Source of the DNA: CAYFZO01 sp965226235
GTDB taxonomy: Bacteria > Pseudomonadota > Gammaproteobacteria > Poriferisulfidales > Oxydemutatoraceae
Assembly (NCBI GenBank): GCA_965226235.1
Contig: OZ245335.1
Coordinates: forward strand, 1-64,000
Direction: 5' to 3'
Length of the DNA: 64,000 nt
Both the position numbers and the translations under genes were made by a program. The notes under the pieces were generated by a model, which searched no databases, was not told the DNA's origin, and saw only the letters and a program-made list of their open reading frames with translations. How positions within the stretch are numbered: position 1 is the stretch's first letter; each line of letters starts with the position of its first letter. Below, one piece after another: positions 46,136-54,467 of this stretch.

Positions 46136-46963
46136 TTAAGCTGCCATGGGGTGAGGCAGAGACTGATAGTAAACATTATCTGGTGTCTGTCCGTCAAGCG
46201 TTGAGTGTGGTCGCTGCTGATTGTAGAAGTTCAGGTAGTTCGCGATTTGTTGTTTGGCCTGGCTCACTGAATCATATGCGTGCAGGTAAACGTGTTCGTA
46301 TTTGACTGACTTCCAGAGTCGTTCCACAAACACGTTATCTCGCCAACAGCCTTTGCCATCCATACTGATTTTGATGTCATGCTCTTTGAGCGTTTGAATG
46401 AATCCCAAGCTGGTGAACTGGCTACCCTGATCGGTGTTCATCATCTCAGGCGCACCATAGCGTTGCAGGGCTTCGTCAAGCGCATCAATGCAGAACTGTT
46501 TGTCCATCGTGATAGAGACTCGATGTGACAGTACCTTACGGGTTGCCCAGTCGAGAACCACAGCCAAATAGACAAAGCCTCGTTTCATCGGAATGTAGGT
46601 GATGTCCATCGCCCAAACCTGATTGGGACGATCAATCGTGAGATTTCTCAACAAATACGGATAAACCATATGCTCCGGATGGCGTTGCGTGGTCTTAGGC
46701 TTACGGTATAACGCTTCAATGCCCATTCGACGCATTAAGGATCGGACACGCTTGCGGCCAATCTTCACGCCGTTCAGACACAGCATATCGCGTAGCATGC
46801 GACTGCCTGCAAACGGAAATTCCAGGTGTAAGCGATCAATTTGTTTCATCAAAAACAGATCACGCTCGTTCACAGGTTTGGCTTTGTAATAAGCTGTGCT
46901 GCGACTGATGGACAGAACTTTGGCTTGCCGAGTAATCGGCAAATCGTGTTCCCGGCTAATCAT
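46136..46963 (-). CDS. IS3-family transposase OrfB, copy 1
   Basis: 275 residues beginning MISREHDLPITRQAKVLSIS. The DDE residues are in WAMDITYIPMKRG (D), NTDQGSQFTS (D) and the conserved D-N-V-F-V-E-R-L-W-K-S-VKYEHVY segment (E). HTH_21-like and rve core regions are complete. Start overlaps the orfA stop (ATGA); the functional OrfAB protein is probably made by programmed -1 frameshifting, as in other IS3 elements. Confidence 0.92.
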   Translation of the reverse strand: MISREHDLPITRQAKVLSISRSTAYYKAKPVNERDLFLMKQIDRLHLEFPFAGSRMLRDMLCLNGVKIGRKRVRSLMRRMGIEALYRKPKTTQRHPEHMVYPYLLRNLTIDRPNQVWAMDITYIPMKRGFVYLAVVLDWATRKVLSHRVSITMDKQFCIDALDEALQRYGAPEMMNTDQGSQFTSLGFIQTLKEHDIKISMDGKGCWRDNVFVERLWKSVKYEHVYLHAYDSVSQAKQQIANYLNFYNQQRPHSTLDGQTPDNVYYQSLPHPMAA

Positions 46964-47262
46964 CGCTTTGCGCTCAACAATCCGGCCTTGGTGAGCGCTC
47001 CTTCTAAAAAATCGTTCTCCAGTGTGAGTTGGCCGATCTTGGCATGGAGCGATTTAACATCGACCGGTGGTTCAACTGACCCACCACCGCCAAAGGCATC
47101 GCTAGCGCGCGATAGGAGTTGATTTTTCCACTGTGTGATCTGATTCGCGTGAACGTCGTACTTCTGAGTAAGTTCAGTGACCGTTCTATCGCCCTGGACA
47201 GCTTCTAAAGCCACCTTGGCTTTGAATTGCGGTGAGTGATTTCGTCTTGGTCTTCTTGGCAT
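46960..47262 (-). CDS. IS3-family transposase OrfA, copy 1
   Basis: 100 residues from ATG 47262 (MPRRPRRNHSPQFKAKVALE) with the helix-turn-helix VTELTQKYDVHANQITQWKN and a C-terminal leucine-zipper-like segment (VKSLHAKIGQLTLENDFLEG). It binds the IS ends. The ATG at 47316 gives an unconserved extension (MDKRSPIG) and is not used. Confidence 0.9.
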   Translation of the reverse strand: MPRRPRRNHSPQFKAKVALEAVQGDRTVTELTQKYDVHANQITQWKNQLLSRASDAFGGGGSVEPPVDVKSLHAKIGQLTLENDFLEGALTKAGLLSAKR

Positions 47263-47350
47263 GGTAATCTCCAGGCTATTGGGCAAATATTGCCCGATTG
47301 GAGACCGTTTATCCACTTATCGACCTGTCCGAATTTGCGGGTCCACTTCT

Positions 47351-47535
47351 CCATCCTCCACGACCGCCAGCCTGATCCTTGCGTACTACTTTGCCTTGAT
47401 GCTGCCAATTCATTCAGGCACGACGGCTAATATCCGCCGCACCAACACCGCAACCCTCTGGGTAATGCTCTAAAAGAACATCTAATACGGCCTCGTGTAA
47501 ATGGAATACGCCTATGCGGGCTAACTGTTTTGGCC
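47351..47535. other. Junction region right of IS3 copy 1
   Basis: About 185 bases, moderately AT-rich, with no ORF that resembles a known protein. It may be the cut 3' part of whatever the IS interrupted, but its coding potential cannot be established. Confidence 0.3.
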
Positions 47536-47931
47536 TCATTTATTAGGTTCGTGTTCAATATGAATATGATCACCAGTCGCATTTTTGTCTTTTTCCACTG
47601 TCCTACCCTTATGTCCATCACGGTATGTAATATCAGTTTGCTTATCCCCATTTACTGTTTCAACGATAACATCATATTTGTCCTCAGGGAATTCTTCATG
47701 CAATTTGACACTAATCGCCTTTGCCAAAGCATGCCTATCCCTAACGTTGTTTACAGAAATATCAATGGCACCTCTTTCGCTATGCGCAATACTATTAGCA
47801 CGCTCTCTACTTATGACTTTAGCGTTTGGCTTTACTTCTCTGACTACTCGCTCAATACGTTCACGGTGTGCTTCGTGTGACGTTTCATGCTTACCAAACC
47901 CAAACCAGTCTTTAATTGTTTCCCATACCAT
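47536..47931 (-). CDS. Hypothetical hydrophilic protein, 131 residues
   Basis: MVWETIKDWFGFGKHETSHE followed by a charged alpha/beta region (RERIERVVREVKPNAKVISR) and an acidic/histidine-rich end (HIHIEHEPNK). No family recognised. The start overlaps the 3' end of the methyltransferase fragment by 20 bases, suggesting one transcript. AT-rich relative to the host-like genes, as are the 45523 and 51276 ORFs, which suggests transfer from a lower-GC source. Confidence 0.5.
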   Translation of the reverse strand: MVWETIKDWFGFGKHETSHEAHRERIERVVREVKPNAKVISRERANSIAHSERGAIDISVNNVRDRHALAKAISVKLHEEFPEDKYDVIVETVNGDKQTDITYRDGHKGRTVEKDKNATGDHIHIEHEPNK

Positions 47932-48430
47932 TTTGGCCTCCTAATCTTTGTTTTGCTATATCAACGTATTCCTTACTAATCTCTATGCCGATACCTTCAC
48001 GCCCAGTATTACGAGCCGCAAGTAATGTTGAGCCTGAACCAACAAACGGATCAAGTACGGGTTGCCCTTCTGCTGTAAATAAGCGTATCAACACTTCCAG
48101 CAGTTTAACCGGTTTTACTGTCAAGTGCGTATTGTAAGTTTTTGTGGGCTTCTTCACCTCTAACACCGTAGTAGGCACATGACCATCCAGCCGAACATTT
48201 TTTATGTCCAGTAATCCCGTCTGCCACTTCTGCCAATTTCCCACATGCGTCCTGTCCTTTGTCTTCTCCTCGTTGCTGATCGGCATACGCCTTACAAAAT
48301 GATCCGGTGAGAACGCCTTTGCCTGACCTCTGCTATAACGCCACGCATACATATCGCGCAACTCAAACCCTACATCATCCATAGCCACCGCCATGCGATG
48401 ATACAAGCGCGGAGACGCAAATGCCATGAA
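47912..48430 (-). pseudogene. DNA methyltransferase C-terminal fragment
   Basis: From about 48430 the minus strand reads MAFASPRLYHRMAVAMDDVG, YAWRYSRGQAKAFSPDHF, then HLTVKPVKLLEVLIRLF and the SAM motif LDPFVGSGSTLLAA with GREGIGIEISKEY. This is the C-terminal half of a beta-class (N6A/N4C) DNA methyltransferase. The half containing motif IV (DPPY) is missing because a transposase fragment abuts at 48431. Frame upstream of the junction (to 48610) is IS sequence. Inactive as a methylase. Confidence 0.75.
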
Positions 48431-48722
48431 GTGTATGGGTCCACCACATATGGGACAGATCAGGCAGATATTGAGCAAGCATTTGACAGGGTGTGCGGTT
48501 GTCGATTCCTCGGTGTGGTCGTTGGCCATTATAGCGGTCGAGGTAGTCCAGCAGATGCTGGTTGAACGCCCGTAGATCCTCGGCCAGAAGGTCTTCTTCA
48601 TAATCAACAAAGTCTTCCTGCACAGTGCGATTGAAACGCTCGTTGAAAGCGTTCATTTTCGGGCTCCTCGAGTAGGTATGGCAATGGCGCCACCCCTGCG
48701 CTCTGGCATAGTCGGCGCAAGT
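48431..48722 (-). pseudogene. Integrase-core transposase C-terminal fragment
   Basis: Translation of the minus strand gives GWRHCHTYSRSPKMNAFNER, FNRTVQEDFVDYEEDLLAED and YNGQRPHRGIDNRTP, ending near MWWTH. This is the end of an rve-domain transposase (IS481/IS3-like). The terminus GGGTCCACCACATATGGGAC (48436-48455) resembles sequences at 16715-16732 and 21200-21218, which appear to be solo ends of the same IS. It abuts an IS1182-type fragment at about 48722. Confidence 0.65.
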
Positions 48723-49876
48723 CGCCCTATGAGCCCCGGATGATGGTGAAGCTTCTGATCTACGGTTATGCGACGGGGGTGTTTTCGTCCCGGGGGATTG
48801 CGCGCAAGTTGGAGGAAGACGTGGCGTTTTGGGTGCTGGCGGCGGACAACTTTCCGAGTCATCGAACAATTTGCGAGTTTCGCCGCCGGCATTTGGAGGA
48901 TTTCAAGAAGCTGTTTGTGGAGGTGGTCGGCTTGGCGCGGGAGCTAGGGTTGGCGCACTTTGGGAAGCTGTCGATCGACGGCACGAAGGTTCGGGCGAAC
49001 GCGAGCAAGCGCAAGGCGATGAGTTACGAGCGGATGCGCCAGGAGCAACGGCGCCTGTCGGACGAGATCGAGGCGTTGCTTTTGCGGGCGCGGGAGACGG
49101 ATGTGGCGGAAGACACGCGCTTCGGAGAGGCGTTGCGCGGTGACGAGTTGCCCGAGGAGTTGCGGCGCCGGCAGGATCGGCTGGCGGCAATCCGTGCGGC
49201 GAAGGAGCGAGTTAAGGCGAGGCAACGGCAGGCGGACGATGCCCGGGGTCGCCAACCCGGCACGAAGCGGAACCCGAAGGGCGGGCGGCCGTACAAGCGC
49301 GATTACGGTGAACCGGAGGATACGGCGCAAAGCAACTTCACGGACCCGGAAAGCCGGATCATGAAGACCTCCTCGGAGGGTTTTCAGCAATGCTACAACG
49401 CGCAGGTGGCGGTGGAGGGAAAGAATCAGTTGATCGTCGCCACGGACGTGTCGTCGAGCGCCAGCGATCAAGGCCGTATGCTGCCGCTGGTGGACGATGT
49501 GCGAACGATCTATGGGGAACGGCCGGAAACGGTTCTGGCGGATGCGGGCTACTGCAACGAGGCGGATTTGGCGGCTTTGGAAGAACGTGCCGTGGACGCC
49601 TATGTGGCGCTGGGTCGGGAAGGCAAACAAGAGGCCCGGGTGAATGCGGACAAGTGCCCGAGGACGGCCCGCATGGGCAAGAAACTGGCGACTTCGGAGG
49701 GCCGGGCGTAATACGCCCAACGCAAGTGGCTCTCGGAAGCGCCCAATGGCTGGATCAAGGAAGTCCTCGGCTTTCGCCGATTCAGCCTGCGCGGGCTGAC
49801 CAAAGTACGGGGCGAGTGGGACCTTGTCTGTCTGGCGTTGAACGTCAAGCGGATGCAAGGGCTACTGGCGGCTTGA
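48723..49876 (+). pseudogene. IS1182-family (IS5-like) transposase, 5'-truncated with internal stop
   Basis: The frame enters at PYEPRMMVKLLIYGYATGVF without the N-terminal part and runs through the catalytic DDE region (LSIDGTKVRANASKRKAM, VLADAGYCNEADL). A TAA at 49709 interrupts GRA-stop-YAQRKWL, where relatives continue into ..W.K.VLGFRRFSLRGL; downstream coding continues to LNVKRMQGLLAA and TGA 49874. The 5' truncation and the internal stop show that it is inactive. Confidence 0.8.
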
Positions 49877-50042
49877 TGACAAAAATCCCCAACAGCAACC
49901 TGAGTCCGTCGATACCGCATTGAGCAACAGCGAGAACTTGGAATCTTTCACCAGCCGAAATGCCATCCGGCATCCTTGATTGCGGCTGTAACAGCTCATC
50001 GCCCGTTTCACGTGGGCGCAAAGCGTTCTACGGCGCAGACCC

Positions 50043-50306
50043 CTAGTAGCGCAAAAGCGGGTTGTTCTGCCGCTTTAGTTCTCGTTCTATGCGTCGCAAC
50101 TGTTCCAACTGTTGCCGCTGTAGTTCTTGTTGTTGCCGGTGTTGCTGCGCTTGTTGTACCTGCTGCTCAATCCATTGGTTATACAGCGCGCCATTCTGTT
50201 GCCGCTGTAGTTCGTTCTGTTGCCGCTGTAGTTCGTTCGGCCATTGCGCGCTTACCGGTGCCAACCCGGTCGCCAAAAGTAGAATTGCAATCGCTAGTGG
50301 TTTCAT
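50043..50306 (-). CDS. Small exported glutamine-rich protein
   Basis: 87 residues. A clear signal peptide (MKPLAIAILLLATGLAPVSA, cleavage after SAQ-like) is followed by a mature domain almost wholly of Q, R, E, L and N, with the perfect internal repeat NELQRQQN twice and then QQAQQHRQQQELQRQQLEQL. It probably forms a periplasmic coiled coil. GAAGGACGAGAA precedes ATG 50306. Upstream extension to 50453 has no support. Function unknown. Confidence 0.6.
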   Translation of the reverse strand: MKPLAIAILLLATGLAPVSAQWPNELQRQQNELQRQQNGALYNQWIEQQVQQAQQHRQQQELQRQQLEQLRRIERELKRQNNPLLRY

Positions 50307-50581
50307 TTCTCGTCCTTCTCTGCTTGGGTAAAAACTGGATACCAGAATAGTATCACATGGGGCACCCGTTTTTCCGCCTCGCCATACTGTAATCGCCACG
50401 GCCGCGACCGCTACCACTACCGGCCACCAGTTGGCGATGTTCATGCCCGTCAAGGTCTTTCCACTACCTTACGAGGGTACGATCGTCGCAAATACGCGCA
50501 CTGGTGGCGCCAGAAATCCCCTGTTTGCCCCGCCGTTCCGCCTTTTTCTTCCTGAGCAGGCGTTGTATTGCCACCGACTTC

Positions 50582-51179
50582 TCAAACCGCGTCTCCCGGG
50601 TTGATCTTTCGCGCTTGCTTGTGTGTCTGCGTTTCCTCATGTTCCCAGCCCCGCCAGGAGCGTGCGAAGGTCGAGAAGGCGTGGCGGACACTGGTTGGGC
50701 GCAGGATGCCGACTTGTCCAAGGCGCATGAGGATGGCGGCCGCCCACCTCGTGCAGTAGATGCTCGCGGGGGACGAGGAAGGCGCCTGCGAAACGATTCA
50801 TGGCAGGTTCAAGCCGAATCTCCGGGTTCTGGGTACCATGGATGATGCGATGCGCGAGCTCGTGTGCAAGGTTGAAGCGCTTGCGCTCGACGTTGGTCTG
50901 AGTGGAGACCACGACCGCATCGGCGACCGGCTTTCCACCGCGTAAAATACGGCATGCGAGGCCATTGATGCGTTGCGGCAGGTCGTCTTCGACGACCTTG
51001 ATCCCCTTGTCCTCAAGGAGGGCGCACATGCTCGGGATGGGGTCGATCCCGAGCTGCCAGGAGACTCGGAGTTGATCGGCCTTGGCGTCGATCTCGTCCT
51101 CCGAAGCGATGCGGTCGGTGGCAAGGTCGTCGAACTCATTGATTTGGGGTGGGATGCCGAGGATATCCTCGATAGCCAA
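50582..51179 (-). pseudogene. ImmA/IrrE-type metallopeptidase, deleted and frameshifted
   Basis: The zinc site RFNLAHELAHRIIHG and the later FAGAFLVPREHLLHEVGG identify the ImmA/IrrE (M78) family, usually fused or paired with an XRE repressor. Upstream sequence reads SPKAIVIDNLERYLAIEDIL in frame, indicating that the 5' end (and any HTH) is lost. After EVGG the frame shifts; the other frame then gives VGILRPTSVRHAFSTFARSW up to a stop at 50582, the expected C-terminus but with a central deletion. I infer a broken regulator-protease gene from a lost mobile element. Confidence 0.6.
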
Positions 51180-51275
51180 GTAGCGTTCAAGATTGTCGAT
51201 GACGATCGCTTTCGGGCTAACACAATAAAGTACATTATCGTGGTTAAGCGGACTTTTTACTATAATTGGCTGATT

Positions 51276-51509
51276 ATGAAAGATCTTTGGAGCAGATTGA
51301 TTAGTGCTGTGGTCTGCTTTGCTAGAGGCTTTGCTATATCAAAACTTAAGTGCGGGGTGAAAATCAGAGGACTGATCGTAGGAAAGAATAAGTTAGTCTT
51401 CGCTGAACTGGATGCTGGTATCCGAGCAAGTGGAGATAAGAAAGTTCCCGAGGATATCGCCGAGATGTTACGGATGTTGCCTAACCCAAGTTCACCAACA
51501 AAAAAATAA
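51276..51509 (+). CDS. Hypothetical small protein, 77 residues
   Basis: MKDLWSRLISAVVCFARGFA followed by a basic region and VGKNKLVFAELDAG. A TATAAT at 51260-51265 lies just upstream, but the distance to the ATG (11 bases) leaves little room for a ribosome site. AT-rich compared with the neighbours. No family is recognised. It lies between the decayed peptidase and the second IS1634-type element. Confidence 0.4.
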   Translation: MKDLWSRLISAVVCFARGFAISKLKCGVKIRGLIVGKNKLVFAELDAGIRASGDKKVPEDIAEMLRMLPNPSSPTKK

Positions 51510-51562
51510 ATCTTTATATCTCAACGGGTTACGTTGTTAGAATCGCGCGTATGGCACTACAT

Positions 51563-53448
51563 TCGCGCCGCACCCGATGATTTCGGCTCAGACGATCGCC
51601 TTCTGCGTCCCCCCGGCCGATAAAGTAATTCCCAAGGCATTGAGTATCGCCTGTTGTTTCGGCTCTGCACGCGTCGCCTTGCGCACATGCACGGTGCGCC
51701 TGTCGGCACGCTTGAACGTCGCGGTCACGCGTTGGCGCCCGCCGAGTATCCGCCTGAGCGTCGTCCAGCTCGCACTGCGGATCGGCTCGTCGCCGCGCTC
51801 GGCCAGGCGCCGGCGGATCACCTGGACGAGTTGGTAGGCGATTACTGTGATGAACAGATGCCCCTCGGCGCGGCGCGCCTTGCGGTGATGGATGGGGCGC
51901 AGGCCCAGTTCGGATTTCAGGGTACGGAACACCGCCTCGAGATCCGTGAGCAGGGTGTAGGTGCGCCACAGCCGCTGCTCGCTCCAGTCGATCTCGTTGC
52001 TGCGCAGACAATAGACGCCGGGATGGGTGAGCATCGTGCCCGTCACGGGCTTTTTCCGCCAGCGCACTGCCACCGCCCGCTCGCCCGTCTCGTTGGCCTC
52101 GACCTCAATGTCGTAGTGCTGGCCGACGCCGCGGCTTTTCTCCTTAAGTCGCCCGATGCGTTGCCAGATCTTGTCCGGCTTCTTCTGCGTGCGCGGCCGC
52201 GACAGCCCCTCGTCGAGCGCTTTGAGATCCCGCTCGAAGCGTGCCGCAAAAAGCTCGGCGATACCGCGTTCCTTGTTCGCCCGTTCCTCGGAGTAACAGT
52301 ACAACCGCACCTCGCCGCCCTCGGGATCGGCCACCTTCTCCAGATGCACCGTGCCGCCCGTGCGGGTGCGATGGGCCGTGGCCGCCTCGGCGTCGAACCG
52401 GCGCCGGCGCTCGCGGCTGACCACGATGTAGCGGTAACCGTGCTCGGCAAGCCAGTCGATCTGCGCCTGTGTGGCGATGCCCCGGTCGAGCACCACGCGC
52501 GACCCCGGCGGCGCCCCAAGCGCCTCGAGCATACCTTGCAGGGTCCGGTCTTCCTTGACGTTGCCCGCGAACACCCGCGAGCGCCGCACGAAGCCGCCCG
52601 CATCCAGCCCCAGCCCCAGCGTCAGCAACTTGCAATCGCTACGCTTCTCCTTCGAATGACCCCGCCGCGCGTTGGGCTGATCCGCCACCTCGCCCTCGTA
52701 GAAGGTGTTCGTCAAATCGTAGAGCGTCACCGTCGGCGCCAGATCGAACAGGTCTATCGCCCGATCGAACAGATGCGCCTCGATCGCTTCGCGGTGCTTG
52801 ATCAGCGCATCGGATGCCCGGTACAACTGCATAGCCCCCATGGTCTCGAAGTCCACCTTGAGTAACTCCCCCAGCGCGCTGCGCTCCCGAAGCCAGGCGT
52901 GCGTCGCCCGCTCCGAGGCCGGATACGCTAACCGCGCCACGATCGAACCCAGCGCCGCCATGCGCAAGGCCGCGTTGACCCCCAGCCCGGCCAACAATTC
53001 CACCAGACCCAACCGCTCAATCGCCCACAGCCCCACCTGCTCGACACCGACGCTGCGTGGGCGCGTCAACGAAAGCGTATCCACATTCACCGTAACCAGA
53101 TCGCGCGCCGCCTCCGCGTCCCCCGCCCGGCTTCGGGCCAGCAGTTGCGCGGCGATCCGTTGCGCCTCGTCCTCGACGGCGCCCGGCACCTCGTCGAGCA
53201 GCGGCGCCTGACCGTTCAAGATCTCGTCGATGCGCCGGCACAGTGCCGGCCACTGTGCCTTGAGGATGTCGAAATTGCCGAGGTTCAGCAGCGTGCGCTG
53301 GTGCACCTTGGCGCCGTCACGCTCGCTGTGCACGAGGCGGTGGGAGTGGTAGTCCTGGCCGCCGGTACGGCGGGGTGAGGGTTCGGCGGACGAACATGGG
53401 GAGTATGGTAGCGGGAACGTGCCGGGGTGTCAACCTTATAATTCATAT
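51563..53448 (-). mobile_element. IS1634-family element, copy 2
   Basis: Flanked on both sides by the direct 13-mer TATGGCACTACAT (51550-51562 and 53449-53461), which I read as a target duplication. No clear terminal inverted repeats were found by eye, so the exact ends are uncertain. The element is not closely similar to the first IS1634-family copy at 31376. Confidence 0.55.
51588..53333 (-). CDS. IS1634-family transposase, copy 2 (5' frameshift likely)
   Basis: 581 residues in one frame, with DDE motifs TLYDLTNTFYEG (D), VVLDRGIATQAQIDW (D) and LTDLEAVFRTLKSELGLRP (E). The only start in this frame is a GTG at 53333, yet GGQDYHSHRL continues upstream in frame while the expected start MFVRRTLTPPYRR (ATG 53396) lies in another frame; a one-base slip near 53360 would join them. 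The transposase may therefore be translated poorly or not at all. Confidence 0.85.
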   Translation of the reverse strand: MHSERDGAKVHQRTLLNLGNFDILKAQWPALCRRIDEILNGQAPLLDEVPGAVEDEAQRIAAQLLARSRAGDAEAARDLVTVNVDTLSLTRPRSVGVEQVGLWAIERLGLVELLAGLGVNAALRMAALGSIVARLAYPASERATHAWLRERSALGELLKVDFETMGAMQLYRASDALIKHREAIEAHLFDRAIDLFDLAPTVTLYDLTNTFYEGEVADQPNARRGHSKEKRSDCKLLTLGLGLDAGGFVRRSRVFAGNVKEDRTLQGMLEALGAPPGSRVVLDRGIATQAQIDWLAEHGYRYIVVSRERRRRFDAEAATAHRTRTGGTVHLEKVADPEGGEVRLYCYSEERANKERGIAELFAARFERDLKALDEGLSRPRTQKKPDKIWQRIGRLKEKSRGVGQHYDIEVEANETGERAVAVRWRKKPVTGTMLTHPGVYCLRSNEIDWSEQRLWRTYTLLTDLEAVFRTLKSELGLRPIHHRKARRAEGHLFITVIAYQLVQVIRRRLAERGDEPIRSASWTTLRRILGGRQRVTATFKRADRRTVHVRKATRAEPKQQAILNALGITLSAGGTQKAIV

Positions 53449-53565
53449 TATGGCACTACATCAGCTATTCCACCGCCACACACACTAAAAATCAATAGGT
53501 TACAACCACAAAAACCGCCGATCGCTGCAAAATCCAGCCACAATCTCAGGGAAATTGGTAAAGAT

Positions 53566-54198
53566 GGGTTAGGCAGCGTGGTGGTCTACTGCGGCGGAGC
53601 GATGCTGCTGATTCAGATTGGGCGAGGCCGAGGCAAGGCCTTGGAACCAGTCCTGTTCGGGTTGTGGGGCGGCCAGCCGTCGACGGCGATGTTGCGTCAC
53701 CGCGACGGCCGTTTGAACAAGGCAACGAAGGAGCGTTACCGGGCGTTTCTGGAGCGAGCCGTTCCGGGTCTGACGCTGGCGTCGCCAGCGGAGGAGCGGC
53801 GAGATCCCAAGGCGGCGGACGAAGCCTACGACAGCGCCAATTCGTGGCTGCTGGAGCGGACGAGGAACCACGTTCAGTTCGCTTTGCTGTTTACGGAGAA
53901 CATGAGCTATGGGTTTCGGCGCAATCTGTGGGCGCTGAAGCCCTGGGCACTCGGCGTAGCGGTGCTCGCGGCGGTGCTCGCGACCGTTGTGGCATGCATG
54001 GAATGGTCAGGTGAGCTCGTTGCCACATTGCAATCGCTTCGCCTTGAGTGGTGGGGGAGCATCATAGTGGTGGTTGTCCATGCGCTGCTGTTCGTGTTCA
54101 AAATACGTACCGCGTGGGTGCGGGCAGCGGCGGAAGCCTACGCACGGCAACTGCTGGCAGCGTGCGACACGCTGGACAGTGGCAAGAGTGCCGTGTGA
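53566..54198 (+). pseudogene. Two-TM membrane protein resembling nucleotide-signalling-associated effectors, 5'-truncated
   Basis: Visible features are GKALEPVLFGLWGGQPSTAM, LRHRDGRLNKATKERYR, YDSANSWLLERTRNHVQFAL and FTENMSYGFRRNLWALKPWA, then two transmembrane helices. This layout recalls the poorly characterised 2TM proteins found with SMODS/SLOG-type defence genes, but I cannot be sure of the family. The N-terminal membrane part is cut at about 53566, close to the IS1634 copy 2 junction. ATG 53602 could start a 198-residue product. Confidence 0.5.
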
Positions 54199-54266
54199 CG
54201 GGAATTTACGCGACTGGCGAGTTGGAGAGCGAGGTGACCGTCCGGGTCAAGCGCGATTTTTCAAGG

Positions 54267-54420
54267 TCGTGATCTTTCCCCTGTAATCCGGTCCATGCGG
54301 AGTGAGGATTTTTCCATTGTTCTGACGGGAAGGAGGCCTCAGATGAAGCGCAAGTGATTTACCGAGAAACAGATCATTTCGATCCTGCAGGAGCGGGCAG
54401 GGGAGTGCTCAGCCGCCATC
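54267..54420 (+). mobile_element. IS3-type left-end fragment with dead orfA start
   Basis: GTGATCTTTCCCCTGTAATCC matches the left subterminal part of the elements at 21257 and 44938. An orfA start follows, but the second codons read MKRK then TGA before FTEKQIISILQE, and the frame ends soon after. Remnant only. Confidence 0.65.
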
Positions 54421-54467
54421 GGGCAACGCCAACTCTGTAAGGACCATCGCGTATGCAGGCAGTGAGA

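Larger units (their letters stand above)
46072..47350 (-). mobile_element. IS3-family insertion sequence, copy 1
   Basis: Terminal inverted repeats AGAAGTGGACCC..TTCGGACAG at 46072 and 47350. About 1279 bp with orfA and orfB on the minus strand. The flanking bases (CTC left, CCA right) do not form the expected 3-4 bp duplication, unlike copy 2, so one flank may have been rearranged after insertion, for instance by recombination between IS copies. Confidence 0.9.

Noticed and set aside
50464..50721. Minus-strand 85-residue basic ORF
   Set aside because: It overlaps, in another frame, the C-terminal coding of the decayed ImmA/IrrE gene, which gives a better family match.
51654..52865. Plus-strand ORF of 403 residues
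   Set aside because: Antisense to the IS1634-type transposase; arginine/proline-rich shadow typical of GC-rich DNA.
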